This document shows, in pieces, positions 37,670 to 45,729 of a stretch of 64,000 bases of DNA. The notes under the pieces were generated by a model. The model did no database searches, was not told the origin of the DNA, and worked only from the letters and a program-made list of their open reading frames with translations. Position numbers and translations under genes: made by a program. The number at the start of each line of letters is the position of its first letter. Position 1 is the stretch's first letter. Origin of the DNA: JACVRW01 sp963734025 (GTDB taxonomy: Bacteria > Actinomycetota > Thermoleophilia > Solirubrobacterales > Thermoleophilaceae); NCBI GenBank assembly GCA_963734025.1, contig CAVTFR010000013.1, forward strand, positions 1-64,000, given 5' to 3'.

Positions 37670-38303
37670 GGGCCTTGCCCTCGACCCAGCGCCCCTCGCC
37701 GCCCTCGATCTCCTTCTTCCAGATCGGGGCCTCGGCCTTCACGCGGTCGATGATCTCGCGCGCCCCGGCAAAGGCCTCGGCCCTGTGGGGCGCGGAAGCG
37801 GCGACGATCACGCTCGGCTCGGAGAGCGGCACGTCGCCAATGCGGTGCTCGACAGCGGCCGCGCACAGACCGTGGCGTTCGACGACCTCGGCCACGATTG
37901 CCGCCATGCGCTCCTCGGCCATCTCGGCATAGGCCTCGTACTCGAGCCGCTCCACGTCGCGCGTCACGCCGGAGAACGTGACGACCGCACCGGCGCGCGG
38001 GTCGCGCACCCGGACGGCGATCGAGTCGAGCGAGAGCGGCGCGGCGCTGACGCGCGCCCAGGTGGCGGCCACCGCGCCGCCGCTCACCGGCGGGATCAGA
38101 GCGAGCTCGTCACCGGCGTCGAGCGCCTGCTCGGCGTCCGCGTACTCACGGTTGACCGCCATCACGAGCGGGACGCCGTCGGCGATCCCCTCGAGCGATG
38201 CGAGCGCGTCGCGCACGCGCGCTCCCTCAGGCAACTCGAGCGTCAGCTCGGGAACCCCGGCGCGCTCGCGCAGCATGGCGAACAGGCGGACGGTGACCTC
38301 CAT
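37662..38303 (-). CDS. moaDE: MoaD-MoaE fusion, molybdopterin synthase
   Basis: Intact, 213 residues. Residues 1-80 are MoaD-like (VTVRLFAMLRERAGV, ALIPPVSGG). The Gly-Gly that is normally the thiocarboxylated C-terminus of MoaD is internal here. Residues about 83-213 are MoaE-like: GAVVTFSGVTRDVERLEYEA, HRIGDVPLSEPSVIVAASAP, HRAEAFAGAREIIDRVKAEA and PIWKKE with the active-site Lys. The enzyme puts the dithiolene sulfurs onto precursor Z. The fusion raises the question of how the MoaD Gly-Gly is activated without cleavage. The ATG has TAGCAT 7 nt upstream on the minus strand, a probable leaderless promoter. Confidence 0.87.
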   Translation of the reverse strand: MEVTVRLFAMLRERAGVPELTLELPEGARVRDALASLEGIADGVPLVMAVNREYADAEQALDAGDELALIPPVSGGAVAATWARVSAAPLSLDSIAVRVRDPRAGAVVTFSGVTRDVERLEYEAYAEMAEERMAAIVAEVVERHGLCAAAVEHRIGDVPLSEPSVIVAASAPHRAEAFAGAREIIDRVKAEAPIWKKEIEGGEGRWVEGKAPS

Positions 38304-38310
38304 GCCTCAG

Positions 38311-38316
38311 ATGCTA
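38311..38316 (-). promoter_or_regulatory. Leaderless -10 (TAGCAT) before moaDE
   Basis: TAGCAT on the minus strand ends 7 nt before the ATG at 38303, within the 3' end of the rhomboid gene. Confidence 0.4.
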
Positions 38317-38898
38317 GGCCCCGCGCGCCCGCGGCCGCGCGAACACCCGCGCCGCCATCACGCCGCCGACGGCGCCGAAGAAGTGGCCCTGCCAGGACAC
38401 GCCGTCCTGGGGCACCAGGCCGCCGAGCAGCGCCGTGCCCCAGATCGCCGCGACCCCGAGCCCGATCGCGATCTCGATCACGTCGCGGTTGAACACCCCG
38501 CGGGCGAGCAGGTAGGTCGCATAGCCGAAGACGATCCCGCTGGCGCCGATGTGGAGTGAGTTGTCCGGCGCCACGAGCCAGGTGCCGAGACCGCTGACCA
38601 GCATGACGATGCCGGTCACCCACAGGACCCGGGCCACCCCCTGGAGCCCGATGATGATCCCGAGCGCGAGGAAGGGGATCGTGTTGGCGATCAGGTGACC
38701 GAAGTCGGCGTGCAGGAACGGGGCCGCCACCACGCCGACGAGCCCGTCGAGCTCGCGCGGCTCGATCCCGTACTCGTCGAGCCGGTGGTCGAGCGCGATG
38801 TCGACGACTTCCAGCACCCACATCGCGGCCAGCAGCAGGAGCACGATCTGGACGCCGGCGAGGCGGTCCGAGCGGGGCGCGGTCTCTTGGGCGCTCAC
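38314..38898 (-). CDS. Rhomboid-family intramembrane serine protease
   Basis: Intact, 194 residues with about six helices. FLHADFGHLIANTIPFLALG is the conserved HxxxN helix 2, LHIGASGIVFGYATYLLARG holds the catalytic Ser (GASG), and WQGHFFGAVGGVMAARVFA the catalytic His followed by the GxxxG-type helix. It cuts membrane proteins within their helices; substrates are unknown, but the window encodes several C-terminally anchored proteins. The GTG at 38898 has TACGGT 7 nt upstream on the minus strand. Confidence 0.9.
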   Translation of the reverse strand: MSAQETAPRSDRLAGVQIVLLLLAAMWVLEVVDIALDHRLDEYGIEPRELDGLVGVVAAPFLHADFGHLIANTIPFLALGIIIGLQGVARVLWVTGIVMLVSGLGTWLVAPDNSLHIGASGIVFGYATYLLARGVFNRDVIEIAIGLGVAAIWGTALLGGLVPQDGVSWQGHFFGAVGGVMAARVFARPRARGA

Positions 38899-38905
38899 CC
38901 TCCTA

Positions 38906-38915
38906 ACCGTATCCT
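38906..38915. promoter_or_regulatory. Bidirectional overlapping -10 core (ACCGTATCCT)
   Basis: Minus-strand TACGGT (38906-38911) lies 7 nt before the rhomboid GTG. Plus-strand TATCCT (38910-38915) lies 9 nt before the mutase ATG. They share TA. Confidence 0.5.
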
Positions 38916-38924
38916 TCGGCTTCC

Positions 38925-40545
38925 ATGGCCACGGCGCCTGAGCAGAAGCCGAGCATCGCGCCGATCGTCGGGCCGGACGACCCGCGCCGCTTCACCGACT
39001 CGGGCATCGAGATCAAGCACGAGTACGACGCGGAGGACGTCGCTCCGGGCCTCGAGGAACGCCTCGGCGAGGCGGGCGCCTACCCGTTCACGCGCGGCAT
39101 CCACCCGGACATGTACCGCGGCCGCAAGTGGACGATGCGCCAGTACGCGGGCTACGCGAGCGCCAAGGAGACGAACGAGCGCTTCCACTACCTGATCGAG
39201 CACGGCTCGACCGGTCTCTCGATGGCGTTCGACCTGCCGACCCAGCTCGGCCGCGACTCGGACGACCCGCTCTGCATGGGCGAGGTCGGCCGCACCGGCG
39301 TCGCGATCGACACGATCGACGACATGCGGCGGGTGTTCGACGGCATCCCGCTCGACCAGGTCTCGACCTCGATGACGATCAATGCGCCGGCGGCCGCGCT
39401 GCTGCTGCTCTACGAGCTCGTCGGCGAGGAGCAGGACGTGCCCGCCGAGGCGCTGCGCGGCACGACCCAGAACGACATCCTCAAGGAGTACATCGCCCGC
39501 GGGAACTTCATCTATCCGCCCGTGCCCGCGATGCGGCTCACGACGGACCTGTTCGCCTACTGCCACGCAGCGCATCCCGAAGTGGAACACGATCTCGATC
39601 TCCGGCTACCACATGCGCGAGAAGGGCTGCTCGGCGGTGCAGGAGGTCGGCTTCACGCTCGCCAACGCGATCGCCTACGTGCAGGCCGCCCTCGACGCCG
39701 GGCTCGCCGTCGACGAGTTCGGGCCGCGGCTCGCCTTCTTCTTCAACGGACACAACAACGTGTTCCAAGAGGTGGCCAAGTTCCGCGCCGCGCGCCGCAT
39801 GTGGGCGCGCATCATGCGCGAGCGCTTCGGCGCGAAGGACGAGCGCTCGCTGAAGATCCGCTTCCACACGCAGACGGGCGGCGTCACGCTCGCCGCCCAG
39901 CAGCCGCACAACAACATCGTGCGGGTGGCGCTGCAGGGCTTCGCCGCGGTGTGCGGCGGCACCCAGTCGCTGCACACAAACGGCTTCGACGAGGCGCTTG
40001 CCCTGCCGAGCGAGACAGCCGCGCGGATCGCGCTGCGGACGCAGCAGATCCTTGCCCACGAGGCGGGCGCGGCGGACACCGTCGACCCGTTTGCGGGCTC
40101 CTACTTCGTCGAGGCTCTCACCGACGAGATCGAGGAGGCGGCGCAGGCGCTGATCGACCGGGTCGACGAGATGGGCGGCTCGGTGCGGTGCATCCCGTTC
40201 ATCCGCGCCGAGGTCGAGGAGTCCGCCTGGGGCTACGAGGAGCGCTACCGCCAGAAGCAGGACATCGTGGTCGGCGTCAACGAGTACGTGACCGACCAGG
40301 TCGACGAGGTCGAGATCCTCCGTGTCGACCCGGAGGCCGAGCGCCAGCAGGCCGAGCGGCTGAAGGCCTTCAAGGAGGACCGCGACCATGACGCCGTGCA
40401 GAGGCGGCTCGATGACCTGCGCGGCGCCTGCAGCGGCTCGGACAACCTGCTCGAGCCGATGCGCGCCGCGCTCAAGGACCGCTGCTCGCTCGGAGAGGTG
40501 TGCGGCGTGATGCGCGAGGAGTTCGGCGAGTACTCCGAGGCGTAG
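38925..40545 (+). CDS. Methylmalonyl-CoA mutase large-subunit-type, catalytic domain only, one frameshift
   Basis: About 540 residues. TMRQYAGYASAKETNERFHY, LSMAFDLPTQLGRDSDDP, GTTQNDILKEYIARGNFIYP, PVPAMRLTTDLFAY, ISISGYHMREKGCSAVQEV, RFHTQTGGVTLAAQQPHNNI and GGTQSLHTNGFDEALALPSE are mutase landmarks. The Tyr in RQYAG and the Arg in PAMR, which distinguish methylmalonyl-CoA from isobutyryl-CoA mutases, are present. There is no C-terminal B12 domain, so a separate B12-binding subunit is needed and is not in the window. It converts (R)-methylmalonyl-CoA to succinyl-CoA. The frame changes near 39,575. PccB at 45,730 supplies the upstream step. Confidence 0.87.
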
Positions 40546-40557
40546 CGCGGCCCGCCG

Positions 40558-41184
40558 TCAGTAGGAGAGGCTCGGCGTCGCGCGCACGTAGCGCGGCTCG
40601 GCGAGCTGGCCGAGCATGAAGTCCGCCGCGTCCGCGCGCGAGATCTCGATCTCGCGGGAGCGGTCGGAGGGCGGGAATCCATGCTGGTAGCGCCCGGTGC
40701 GGGGCCCGTCGCCCAGCACGCCCGCCCTGACGATCGTCCAGTCGAGCTCGGAGGAACGGACGACAGCCTCCTGACGAGCGTGCTCGGCGAACGTCCGCCG
40801 CAGCAGCGTCGGAACCAGCACGTACCTGTAAAGCGGCGCCATCAGCGGGCGCGTCTCCTCGATCCCGATCGTCGACAAGCAGACCAACCGCCGCGAGCCC
40901 GAGCGCTGCATCGCCCGGACGATGTTGGCGGTCCCCTCCGAGCGGAGCCGGCCCGGGCCGGTGGCCGGCTTGCCGAGTGCGCACACGACCGCCTCGTGTC
41001 CGGCCACTGCGCGCTCGACTGACGCGGAGTCGAGCGCATCGCCGGCGACCGTCCTCAGGCCGTCGTGCGTGTCGAGCGCCCGCGGGTCACGCGCAAAGGC
41101 CGTCACGGCATGCCCGTGGTCCAGCGCCTGCTGGACGAGCTCGCGTCCGGTGCCGCCGGTCGACCCGAAGATGATCAGCTTCAT
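40558..41184 (-). CDS. NmrA-like NAD(P)-binding SDR
   Basis: Intact, 208 residues. MKLIIFGSTGGTGRELVQQA is the atypical-SDR dinucleotide motif. VCALGKPATGPGRLRSEGTA, RLVCLSTIGIEETRPLM and LDWTIVRAGVLGDGPRTGRY follow. Members are NAD(P)H-dependent reductases or redox sensors. The ATG at 41184 (MKLIIFG) is preferred over a start at 41250 because the probable promoter -10 lies at 41247-41252. It diverges from a TetR-family gene across two matching operators, so its expression is likely repressed by that regulator. Confidence 0.82.
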   Translation of the reverse strand: MKLIIFGSTGGTGRELVQQALDHGHAVTAFARDPRALDTHDGLRTVAGDALDSASVERAVAGHEAVVCALGKPATGPGRLRSEGTANIVRAMQRSGSRRLVCLSTIGIEETRPLMAPLYRYVLVPTLLRRTFAEHARQEAVVRSSELDWTIVRAGVLGDGPRTGRYQHGFPPSDRSREIEISRADAADFMLGQLAEPRYVRATPSLSY

Positions 41185-41225
41185 ATCTCGCTCCCTCGAA
41201 AGGTCGCCGCATATCGCCGCGACGA

Positions 41226-41243
41226 GGTTTACAGGTGTAAACC
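41226..41243. promoter_or_regulatory. TetR-type palindromic operator 1
   Basis: GGTTTACAGGTGTAAACC is a perfect inverted repeat with 8-bp arms and a 2-nt centre. It lies just downstream of the reductase -10. Confidence 0.65.
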
Positions 41244-41246
41244 ACC

Positions 41247-41275
41247 ACACTACTGGTACGGTTTACACGTGTCAA
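41247..41275 (-). promoter_or_regulatory. Promoter for the NmrA-like gene
   Basis: On the minus strand, TTGACA (41270-41275), a 17-nt spacer and TAGTGT (41247-41252). The -35 lies inside operator 2 and the start region lies at operator 1, so a bound repressor would block it. Confidence 0.55.
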
Positions 41276-41277
41276 CC
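41260..41277. promoter_or_regulatory. TetR-type palindromic operator 2
   Basis: GGTTTACACGTGTCAACC has 9-bp arms with one mismatch and matches operator 1 in its GGTTTACA half. It covers the TetR-gene GTG at 41269, suggesting autoregulation. TACGGT (41257-41262), preceded by TGG, could be an extended leaderless -10 for that gene. Confidence 0.6.
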
Positions 41278-41889
41278 AGGGAGCCCACGGACGAGCGCCG
41301 GCCGGGGGAGTCAGGCGAAAGCGTCGTACGGCAGCGCATCCTGCGCGAGGCCTGGGCGATGATCGAGGCGGGCCGGATCGGCGATCTCACGATGGCCGCC
41401 GTGGGCAGGGCGGCCGGCGTCTCGCGCCAGACGGTGTACGTGCAGTTCGGCACGCGCGCCGGCCTGCTCGTGCAGATGGTTCGCGAGCGCGACGCGACGA
41501 ATCCGCGCGGCGAGCAGCTCGCAGCCGCGCTCGAAGAGCCCGACCCGGTCGAGGGGCTCGCGGCGGTCACCCGAGTCCTTGCAGCCTGGTGGGAGGACAT
41601 CCACCCGATCGCACAGGCGCTGTTCGCGGCAGAGATCAGCGACGACGCCGCGCGGGCCGCCTGGGAGGACCGCATGGCCCATCTTCAGGAGCTGGCCGGG
41701 CAGCTGGTGGGGCGGCTGGACGCGGCCGGCGCGCTCGCTCCCGGCTGGGATGTCGCAGGCGCGACGGACTGGCTCGCGCACGAGCTGAACCCGATCGGGT
41801 GGGTGCTGCTCAGGGAAGCGGGGTGGTCCCAGCAGGACTACGCGGAACGCATCCCGGCGGTCGTGCAAGCCGCCTTGGTCGGCAACTAA
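41269..41889 (+). CDS. TetR/AcrR-family regulator
   Basis: Intact, about 206 residues. After a 20-residue tail, VVRQRILREAWAMIEAGRIG, DLTMAAVGRAAGVSRQTVYV and QFGTRAGLLVQMVRERD form the TetR HTH with its recognition helix. The C-terminal ligand domain (AAWWEDIHPIAQALFAAEIS onward) is all-helical and specific to its own family, so the inducer cannot be read. The GTG start is inside operator 2 with a TACGGT hexamer 6 nt upstream, so a leaderless, self-repressed transcript is likely. The divergent SDR is the probable target. Confidence 0.85.
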   Translation: MSTREPTDERRPGESGESVVRQRILREAWAMIEAGRIGDLTMAAVGRAAGVSRQTVYVQFGTRAGLLVQMVRERDATNPRGEQLAAALEEPDPVEGLAAVTRVLAAWWEDIHPIAQALFAAEISDDAARAAWEDRMAHLQELAGQLVGRLDAAGALAPGWDVAGATDWLAHELNPIGWVLLREAGWSQQDYAERIPAVVQAALVGN

Positions 41890-41935
41890 CGCTGCGGGTG
41901 AAGGAGACCTCCGCCCGCGGGCGAACCGGTCCGTG

Positions 41936-42718
41936 ATGCCGGATCTGACCGCGAAGCGAACCCTCGTCAAGTCACCGCCGGAGTTGTGGGAGGAGCTGAG
42001 CGAGGTCGACCGCCTCGCCAGGCACCTCGACGCCTTCGGCGAGATCAGGATCACCAAGCTGGAGCCCGAGCACACGGTCGCCTGGGAGGGCGAGCACGCG
42101 AGCGGCACCGTCTCTATCGAGCCCGCCGGCTGGGGAACCAAGGTCACGCTGACGGCCGAGCTGCCCGAGCTGGAGCCCGAGCCGCCCGCGCCCGACCGCG
42201 TGGCGGAGGAACCGGTGGTCGAGGAGCCTGTCGTCGAGGAACCGGTTGCCGAGGAACCGGTTGCCGAGGAACCGGTTGCCGAGGAGCCTGCCGCCGGGGA
42301 ACCGGTTGCCGAGGAACCGGTTGCCGAAGAGCCGGTTGCCGAGGAACCGCCCGCCGAGGAGCCCGCGGCATCCGTGCCCGCCGGGCCCGAGCCCCTCGCC
42401 CCGAAGCGCAGGCGCGGCTTTTGGGCCTGGCTCTTCAGGGAGCGCACGGCCGCCTCGCCGCCCTTCCGCGTGGAGCCGGCGCCGGTGCCGCTGCCGCTGC
42501 CGGTGCATCCGGAGCCGGTCCAACCGGAGCCGGTCGAGCCGGAGCCGGTCGAGCCCGTCGTATCGGAGGCCCTCGAGCCTCCGCTGGTCGAGCCGAGCCC
42601 GCCCGAGCCCGCCGAGCCTGACCCGTTGCCCGCAGCCGCCGCCGAGGCCCAGACCGCCCTTGACGGCGCACTCGACTCGCTCGGCTCCGCGCATCACCGC
42701 CCCTTCTCGCGCGGCTGA
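41936..42718 (+). CDS. SRPBCC-like protein with VAEEP pentapeptide repeats
   Basis: 260 residues. Residues 1 to about 75 (TLVKSPPELWEELSEVDRLA, ITKLEPEHTVAWEGEHASG, EPAGWGTKVTLTAELPELEP) resemble a short SRPBCC/START-like fold. A run of eleven pentapeptides, mostly VAEEP, VVEEP or a close variant, follows. Next is a basic segment (APKRRRGFWAWLFRERTA) and a second proline-rich stretch with PEPVE units. There is no signal peptide or clear membrane helix. The ATG at 41936 is preceded by an in-frame GTG at 41933. The repeats probably make an extended acidic linker. Function unknown. Confidence 0.65.
   Translation: MPDLTAKRTLVKSPPELWEELSEVDRLARHLDAFGEIRITKLEPEHTVAWEGEHASGTVSIEPAGWGTKVTLTAELPELEPEPPAPDRVAEEPVVEEPVVEEPVAEEPVAEEPVAEEPAAGEPVAEEPVAEEPVAEEPPAEEPAASVPAGPEPLAPKRRRGFWAWLFRERTAASPPFRVEPAPVPLPLPVHPEPVQPEPVEPEPVEPVVSEALEPPLVEPSPPEPAEPDPLPAAAAEAQTALDGALDSLGSAHHRPFSRG
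42200..42364 (+). repeat. 15-bp tandem repeats encoding VAEEP
   Basis: Eleven in-frame 15-nt units, most reading GAGGAACCGGTTGCC or a close variant, encode the pentapeptide series. Near-identical units in the middle suggest recent slippage or unequal exchange, so copy number may vary between strains. Confidence 0.85.
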
Positions 42719-42793
42719 CCACCTGATCGCGGGTCCCGGGTCCTCCACCCGGGTGTAGTGGACGTGACGCCTTCGGGCGCAGAGAATCCCCAT

Positions 42794-44242
42794 ATGACGG
42801 CCACCCGACGCGAGTTCCTCGAGGCCGGCGCCGGGGCTGCCCTGGCCGCCACGCTCGCGGACGCGCCCGCCCTTGCCGCGAGGCGCAGGCCGAACTTCCT
42901 GGTCTTGATCGTCGACACGCTGCGAGCGGATCACCTGGGCTGTTACGGGGGGCGGGCCCAGACGCCGGCGATGGACGACCTGGCCCGCCGCGGCCTTCGC
43001 TTCACCCACTTCTACCCGGAGGCAATGCCGACCGTGCCCGCCCGCCGCTCGATCCTCACGGGCCGGCGGGTATGGCCGTTTCGGGGGTGGCGCGAATGGC
43101 CGGAACTGCTCGACTCACCGGGCTGGGCGCCGATCGAGGAGCCGGACGAGACGTTCACGAGCGCCCTCCACAAGGCGGGTTATTGGACCTCCTACGTCAC
43201 GGACAACCCCTGGATCGGCGGCTCCCGCCAGTACAGGCGCTTCCGCGCGACCTTCGACCGCTTCGAGCTCTTCGCCGGGCAGATCGGCCATATCGCAGGG
43301 ACCCCGCCTGTCTCGACAGCGGACTTCCAGCACTGGCTCGTGCCGGAGCTCGAGCGTGACCGGGATGTGGCAGAGCGGGTGCGCAGCTTCCTCGCGGCCG
43401 GCGGCTATTGGCGCGACGAGTCGATCTCGTGGGCCGCGAAAGTATTCGGCGCGGCGGCCCAAGCGCTCGAGCGCGGACAGCGGCGGCAGCCGTTCGCGAT
43501 CGTCGCCGACAGCTACGAGCCGCACGAGCCCTGGACCCCGCCGCGCGCGTACGTCGACCTCTACGGCGACCCTGCCTACAGTGGCCGCGAGCCCGGAACC
43601 ACCCGCTACATGCGCGTGAGCGAGTGGCTCTCGGACAAGCGGGCACCCGCCGTACTGGAGCGCATGCGCGCCCTGTACGCGGCCGAGGTGACGATGACCG
43701 ACCACTGGATCGGCTTCCTGATCGGACGGCTGCGCGAGCTGGCGCTCGAGTCGAACACGGTCATCGTGCTGGTCGCCGACCACGGCCATCTACTGGGCGA
43801 GCACGGCTGGACCGGGAAGATCTCCTCGATCCTCCACCCGGAGCTGATCCACGTGCCGCTCATCATCGTCGACCCGCGTGCGAAGCCGCGCAAGACGAGC
43901 TACCTCGCACAAACGCACGACATCGGTCCGACGCTGCTCTCGCTCGCCGGGGTCCGCAGCGGAGACTGGATGGACGGCATCGACCTCTCGCCGCTGCTGC
44001 ACGGCAGGCGCCCGCGCGAATGGCGCAAGTTCGCCTACGGCGGGTACGCCAACTGGCACTACGCCCGCACGCAGGAGTGGGCCTATGTGGCGAACAACTT
44101 CGGGGTCGGCAGGCGGCTCTACGACCTGGAGCGCGACCCCAAGGAGGAGAACAACATCGCGCGCCGCCACCGCAGGCGGCTCGACAGGCTGGACGCGGCC
44201 ATCCGGCGCCGCGCCGGGAAGCGTTTGCCGGTGTATCGGTGA
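42794..44242 (+). CDS. Sulfatase-fold (alkaline phosphatase superfamily) protein, Tat-exported, Thr nucleophile
   Basis: 482 residues. The N-terminus MTATRREFLEAGAGAALAAT has a twin-arginine signal (RREFL). NFLVLIVDTLRADHLGCYGG gives the first metal Asp pair, VIVLVADHGHLLGEHGW the second metal site, and HDIGPTLLSLAGV is typical of sulfatases. The formylglycine motif CxPSR reads TVPARRSILTG, so Cys/Ser is replaced by Thr and formylglycine cannot form there. Thr is the nucleophile in related phosphodiesterases and lipoteichoic acid synthase, so a phosphate-transfer role is possible. The ATG at 42794 is chosen for the Tat signal. A close paralog follows. Confidence 0.8.
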   Translation: MTATRREFLEAGAGAALAATLADAPALAARRRPNFLVLIVDTLRADHLGCYGGRAQTPAMDDLARRGLRFTHFYPEAMPTVPARRSILTGRRVWPFRGWREWPELLDSPGWAPIEEPDETFTSALHKAGYWTSYVTDNPWIGGSRQYRRFRATFDRFELFAGQIGHIAGTPPVSTADFQHWLVPELERDRDVAERVRSFLAAGGYWRDESISWAAKVFGAAAQALERGQRRQPFAIVADSYEPHEPWTPPRAYVDLYGDPAYSGREPGTTRYMRVSEWLSDKRAPAVLERMRALYAAEVTMTDHWIGFLIGRLRELALESNTVIVLVADHGHLLGEHGWTGKISSILHPELIHVPLIIVDPRAKPRKTSYLAQTHDIGPTLLSLAGVRSGDWMDGIDLSPLLHGRRPREWRKFAYGGYANWHYARTQEWAYVANNFGVGRRLYDLERDPKEENNIARRHRRRLDRLDAAIRRRAGKRLPVYR

Positions 44243-44273
44243 CCCCGCCGCGCAAAGCGGCAGAATCCACGCC

Positions 44274-45716
44274 GTGCCGAGGACGCGCCGAGAGCTTCTG
44301 ATAGGAGGAGCGGCGGTTGCACTCGCCGCCCCGTTCGTGCCGCTCGGGGGCGGCGCCGGGGCGCGCGGCAGCCCCAACGTCCTGGTGCTGATCGTCGACA
44401 CGCTCCGGGCGGACCACGTGTACGGCGACCGGGCACAGACGCCGAGCATGGACTCGCTCGTCGACGCCGGGCTGTCGTTCACGCGCGTCGTCCCCGAGGC
44501 GATGCCGACGGTGCCTGCCCGCAACGCGATCCTGAGCGGCCGGCGCGGCTTTCCTTTCCGGGGCTGGCACGACTACCGCGGCCTGATGAACTCGCCCGGC
44601 TGGTTCCCGCTGCGCGAGCCTCAGCAGGCCTGGACGAGCGTCCTGCGGCGCGCGGGCTACTTCACCGGCTACGTCACCGACAACCCCTTCCTCGGCTTCT
44701 CCTACTCCTACGAGAGCTTTCGCCGCACGTTCGACGTCTTCCTCAGGCGCGGGGGCCAGGTCGGCGGCACGGACAAGGGCGTCTCGGACGAGCTGCTCCG
44801 CCACTGGATGTACCCGGCGCTGCGGAGCGAGAAGGAGGCCGACCGCCTGCGCCGCTACCTCGCCAACGGCGGTCACGCGCGCAGCGAGGCCGACACCTTC
44901 GCCGGCCGGGTGTTCCGCTCGGGCCTCGACGCGCTCGACCAGGCCGCCAAGCGGCGACCGTTCGCGCTCGTCGTCGACACGTTCGCGCCGCACGAGCCCT
45001 GGACGCCGCCGCGCCGCTATATCGACATGTACGGCGATCCCGACTGGCACGGGCCCGAGCCCGGGACGCTGCGCTATGGACGCGCGGAGAACTGGCTGGG
45101 CGAGGACGAGGCGCCGCGTGTCCTGAAGCGGCTGCGCGCGCTTTACGCCGCCGAGGTGACGATGACGGACCGCTGGATCGGCGTGCTGCTCGAGCGCCTC
45201 TACGAGCTGGGCCTCGAGCAGGACACCGTGATCGTGCTCGTGGGCGACCACGGCATCTTCATCGGGGAGCGCGGCTGGACGGGCAAGATCTCCGTAGCCC
45301 TCCACCCCGAGCTCGTCAGGGTCCCGCTCGTGATCGTCGACCCCGCGCGCCGGCGGGCGGGCAGCACGAGCGCCTACCGCGCCTCGACGCACGACATCGG
45401 CCCGACGCTGCTGTCGATGACGGGGGTCGACCCGCCACGGGAGATGGAGGGCGTCGACCTCTCCAAGCTGTTCCGCGGCCACGAGCCGCCGAAGCGCCCC
45501 TTCGCCTACGGCGGTTACGCGAACTCGCACTACCTGCGCAACGACCGCTGGACCTTCTTCGCCGACAACCGCATGCGCAATCCGAACCTCTTCGACCGCC
45601 GTCGCGACCGAGCGGAGCTCCACAACGTGGCCGATCGCCATCCCGGCGTGGTGCGCGAGCTGCACGCGAGGGTGGTCGAGGAAGCCGGCGGGCGACTCCC
45701 GTACTACCCCGGATAG
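44274..45716 (+). CDS. Sulfatase-fold paralog, Tat-exported, Thr nucleophile
   Basis: 480 residues, similar throughout to the preceding gene. PRTRRELLIGGAAVALAAPF is a twin-arginine signal. NVLVLIVDTLRADHVYGDRA, AMPTVPARNAILSGRRGFPF (Thr where sulfatases have Cys), FALVVDTFAPHEPWTPPRRY, VIVLVGDHGIFIGERGW and THDIGPTLLSMTGVDPPREM are conserved. Tandem duplication is the likely origin. The start is a GTG 31 nt after the first paralog's stop, so they are probably co-transcribed. The family is annotated as arylsulfatase, but the missing Cys makes that function doubtful for both. The target may be extracytoplasmic glycans or lipids. Confidence 0.8.
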   Translation: MPRTRRELLIGGAAVALAAPFVPLGGGAGARGSPNVLVLIVDTLRADHVYGDRAQTPSMDSLVDAGLSFTRVVPEAMPTVPARNAILSGRRGFPFRGWHDYRGLMNSPGWFPLREPQQAWTSVLRRAGYFTGYVTDNPFLGFSYSYESFRRTFDVFLRRGGQVGGTDKGVSDELLRHWMYPALRSEKEADRLRRYLANGGHARSEADTFAGRVFRSGLDALDQAAKRRPFALVVDTFAPHEPWTPPRRYIDMYGDPDWHGPEPGTLRYGRAENWLGEDEAPRVLKRLRALYAAEVTMTDRWIGVLLERLYELGLEQDTVIVLVGDHGIFIGERGWTGKISVALHPELVRVPLVIVDPARRRAGSTSAYRASTHDIGPTLLSMTGVDPPREMEGVDLSKLFRGHEPPKRPFAYGGYANSHYLRNDRWTFFADNRMRNPNLFDRRRDRAELHNVADRHPGVVRELHARVVEEAGGRLPYYPG

Positions 45717-45719
45717 GAT
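45714..45719 (+). promoter_or_regulatory. Possible leaderless -10 (TAGGAT) before pccB
   Basis: TAGGAT lies 10 nt before the ATG at 45730 and includes the stop codon of the sulfatase-like gene. Confidence 0.35.
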
Positions 45720-45729
45720 CGCCGGGCCT

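Noticed and set aside
42200..42364. CRISPR-like repeat array
   Set aside because: Units are 15-nt, contiguous, in frame and have no spacers; they are coding tandem repeats.
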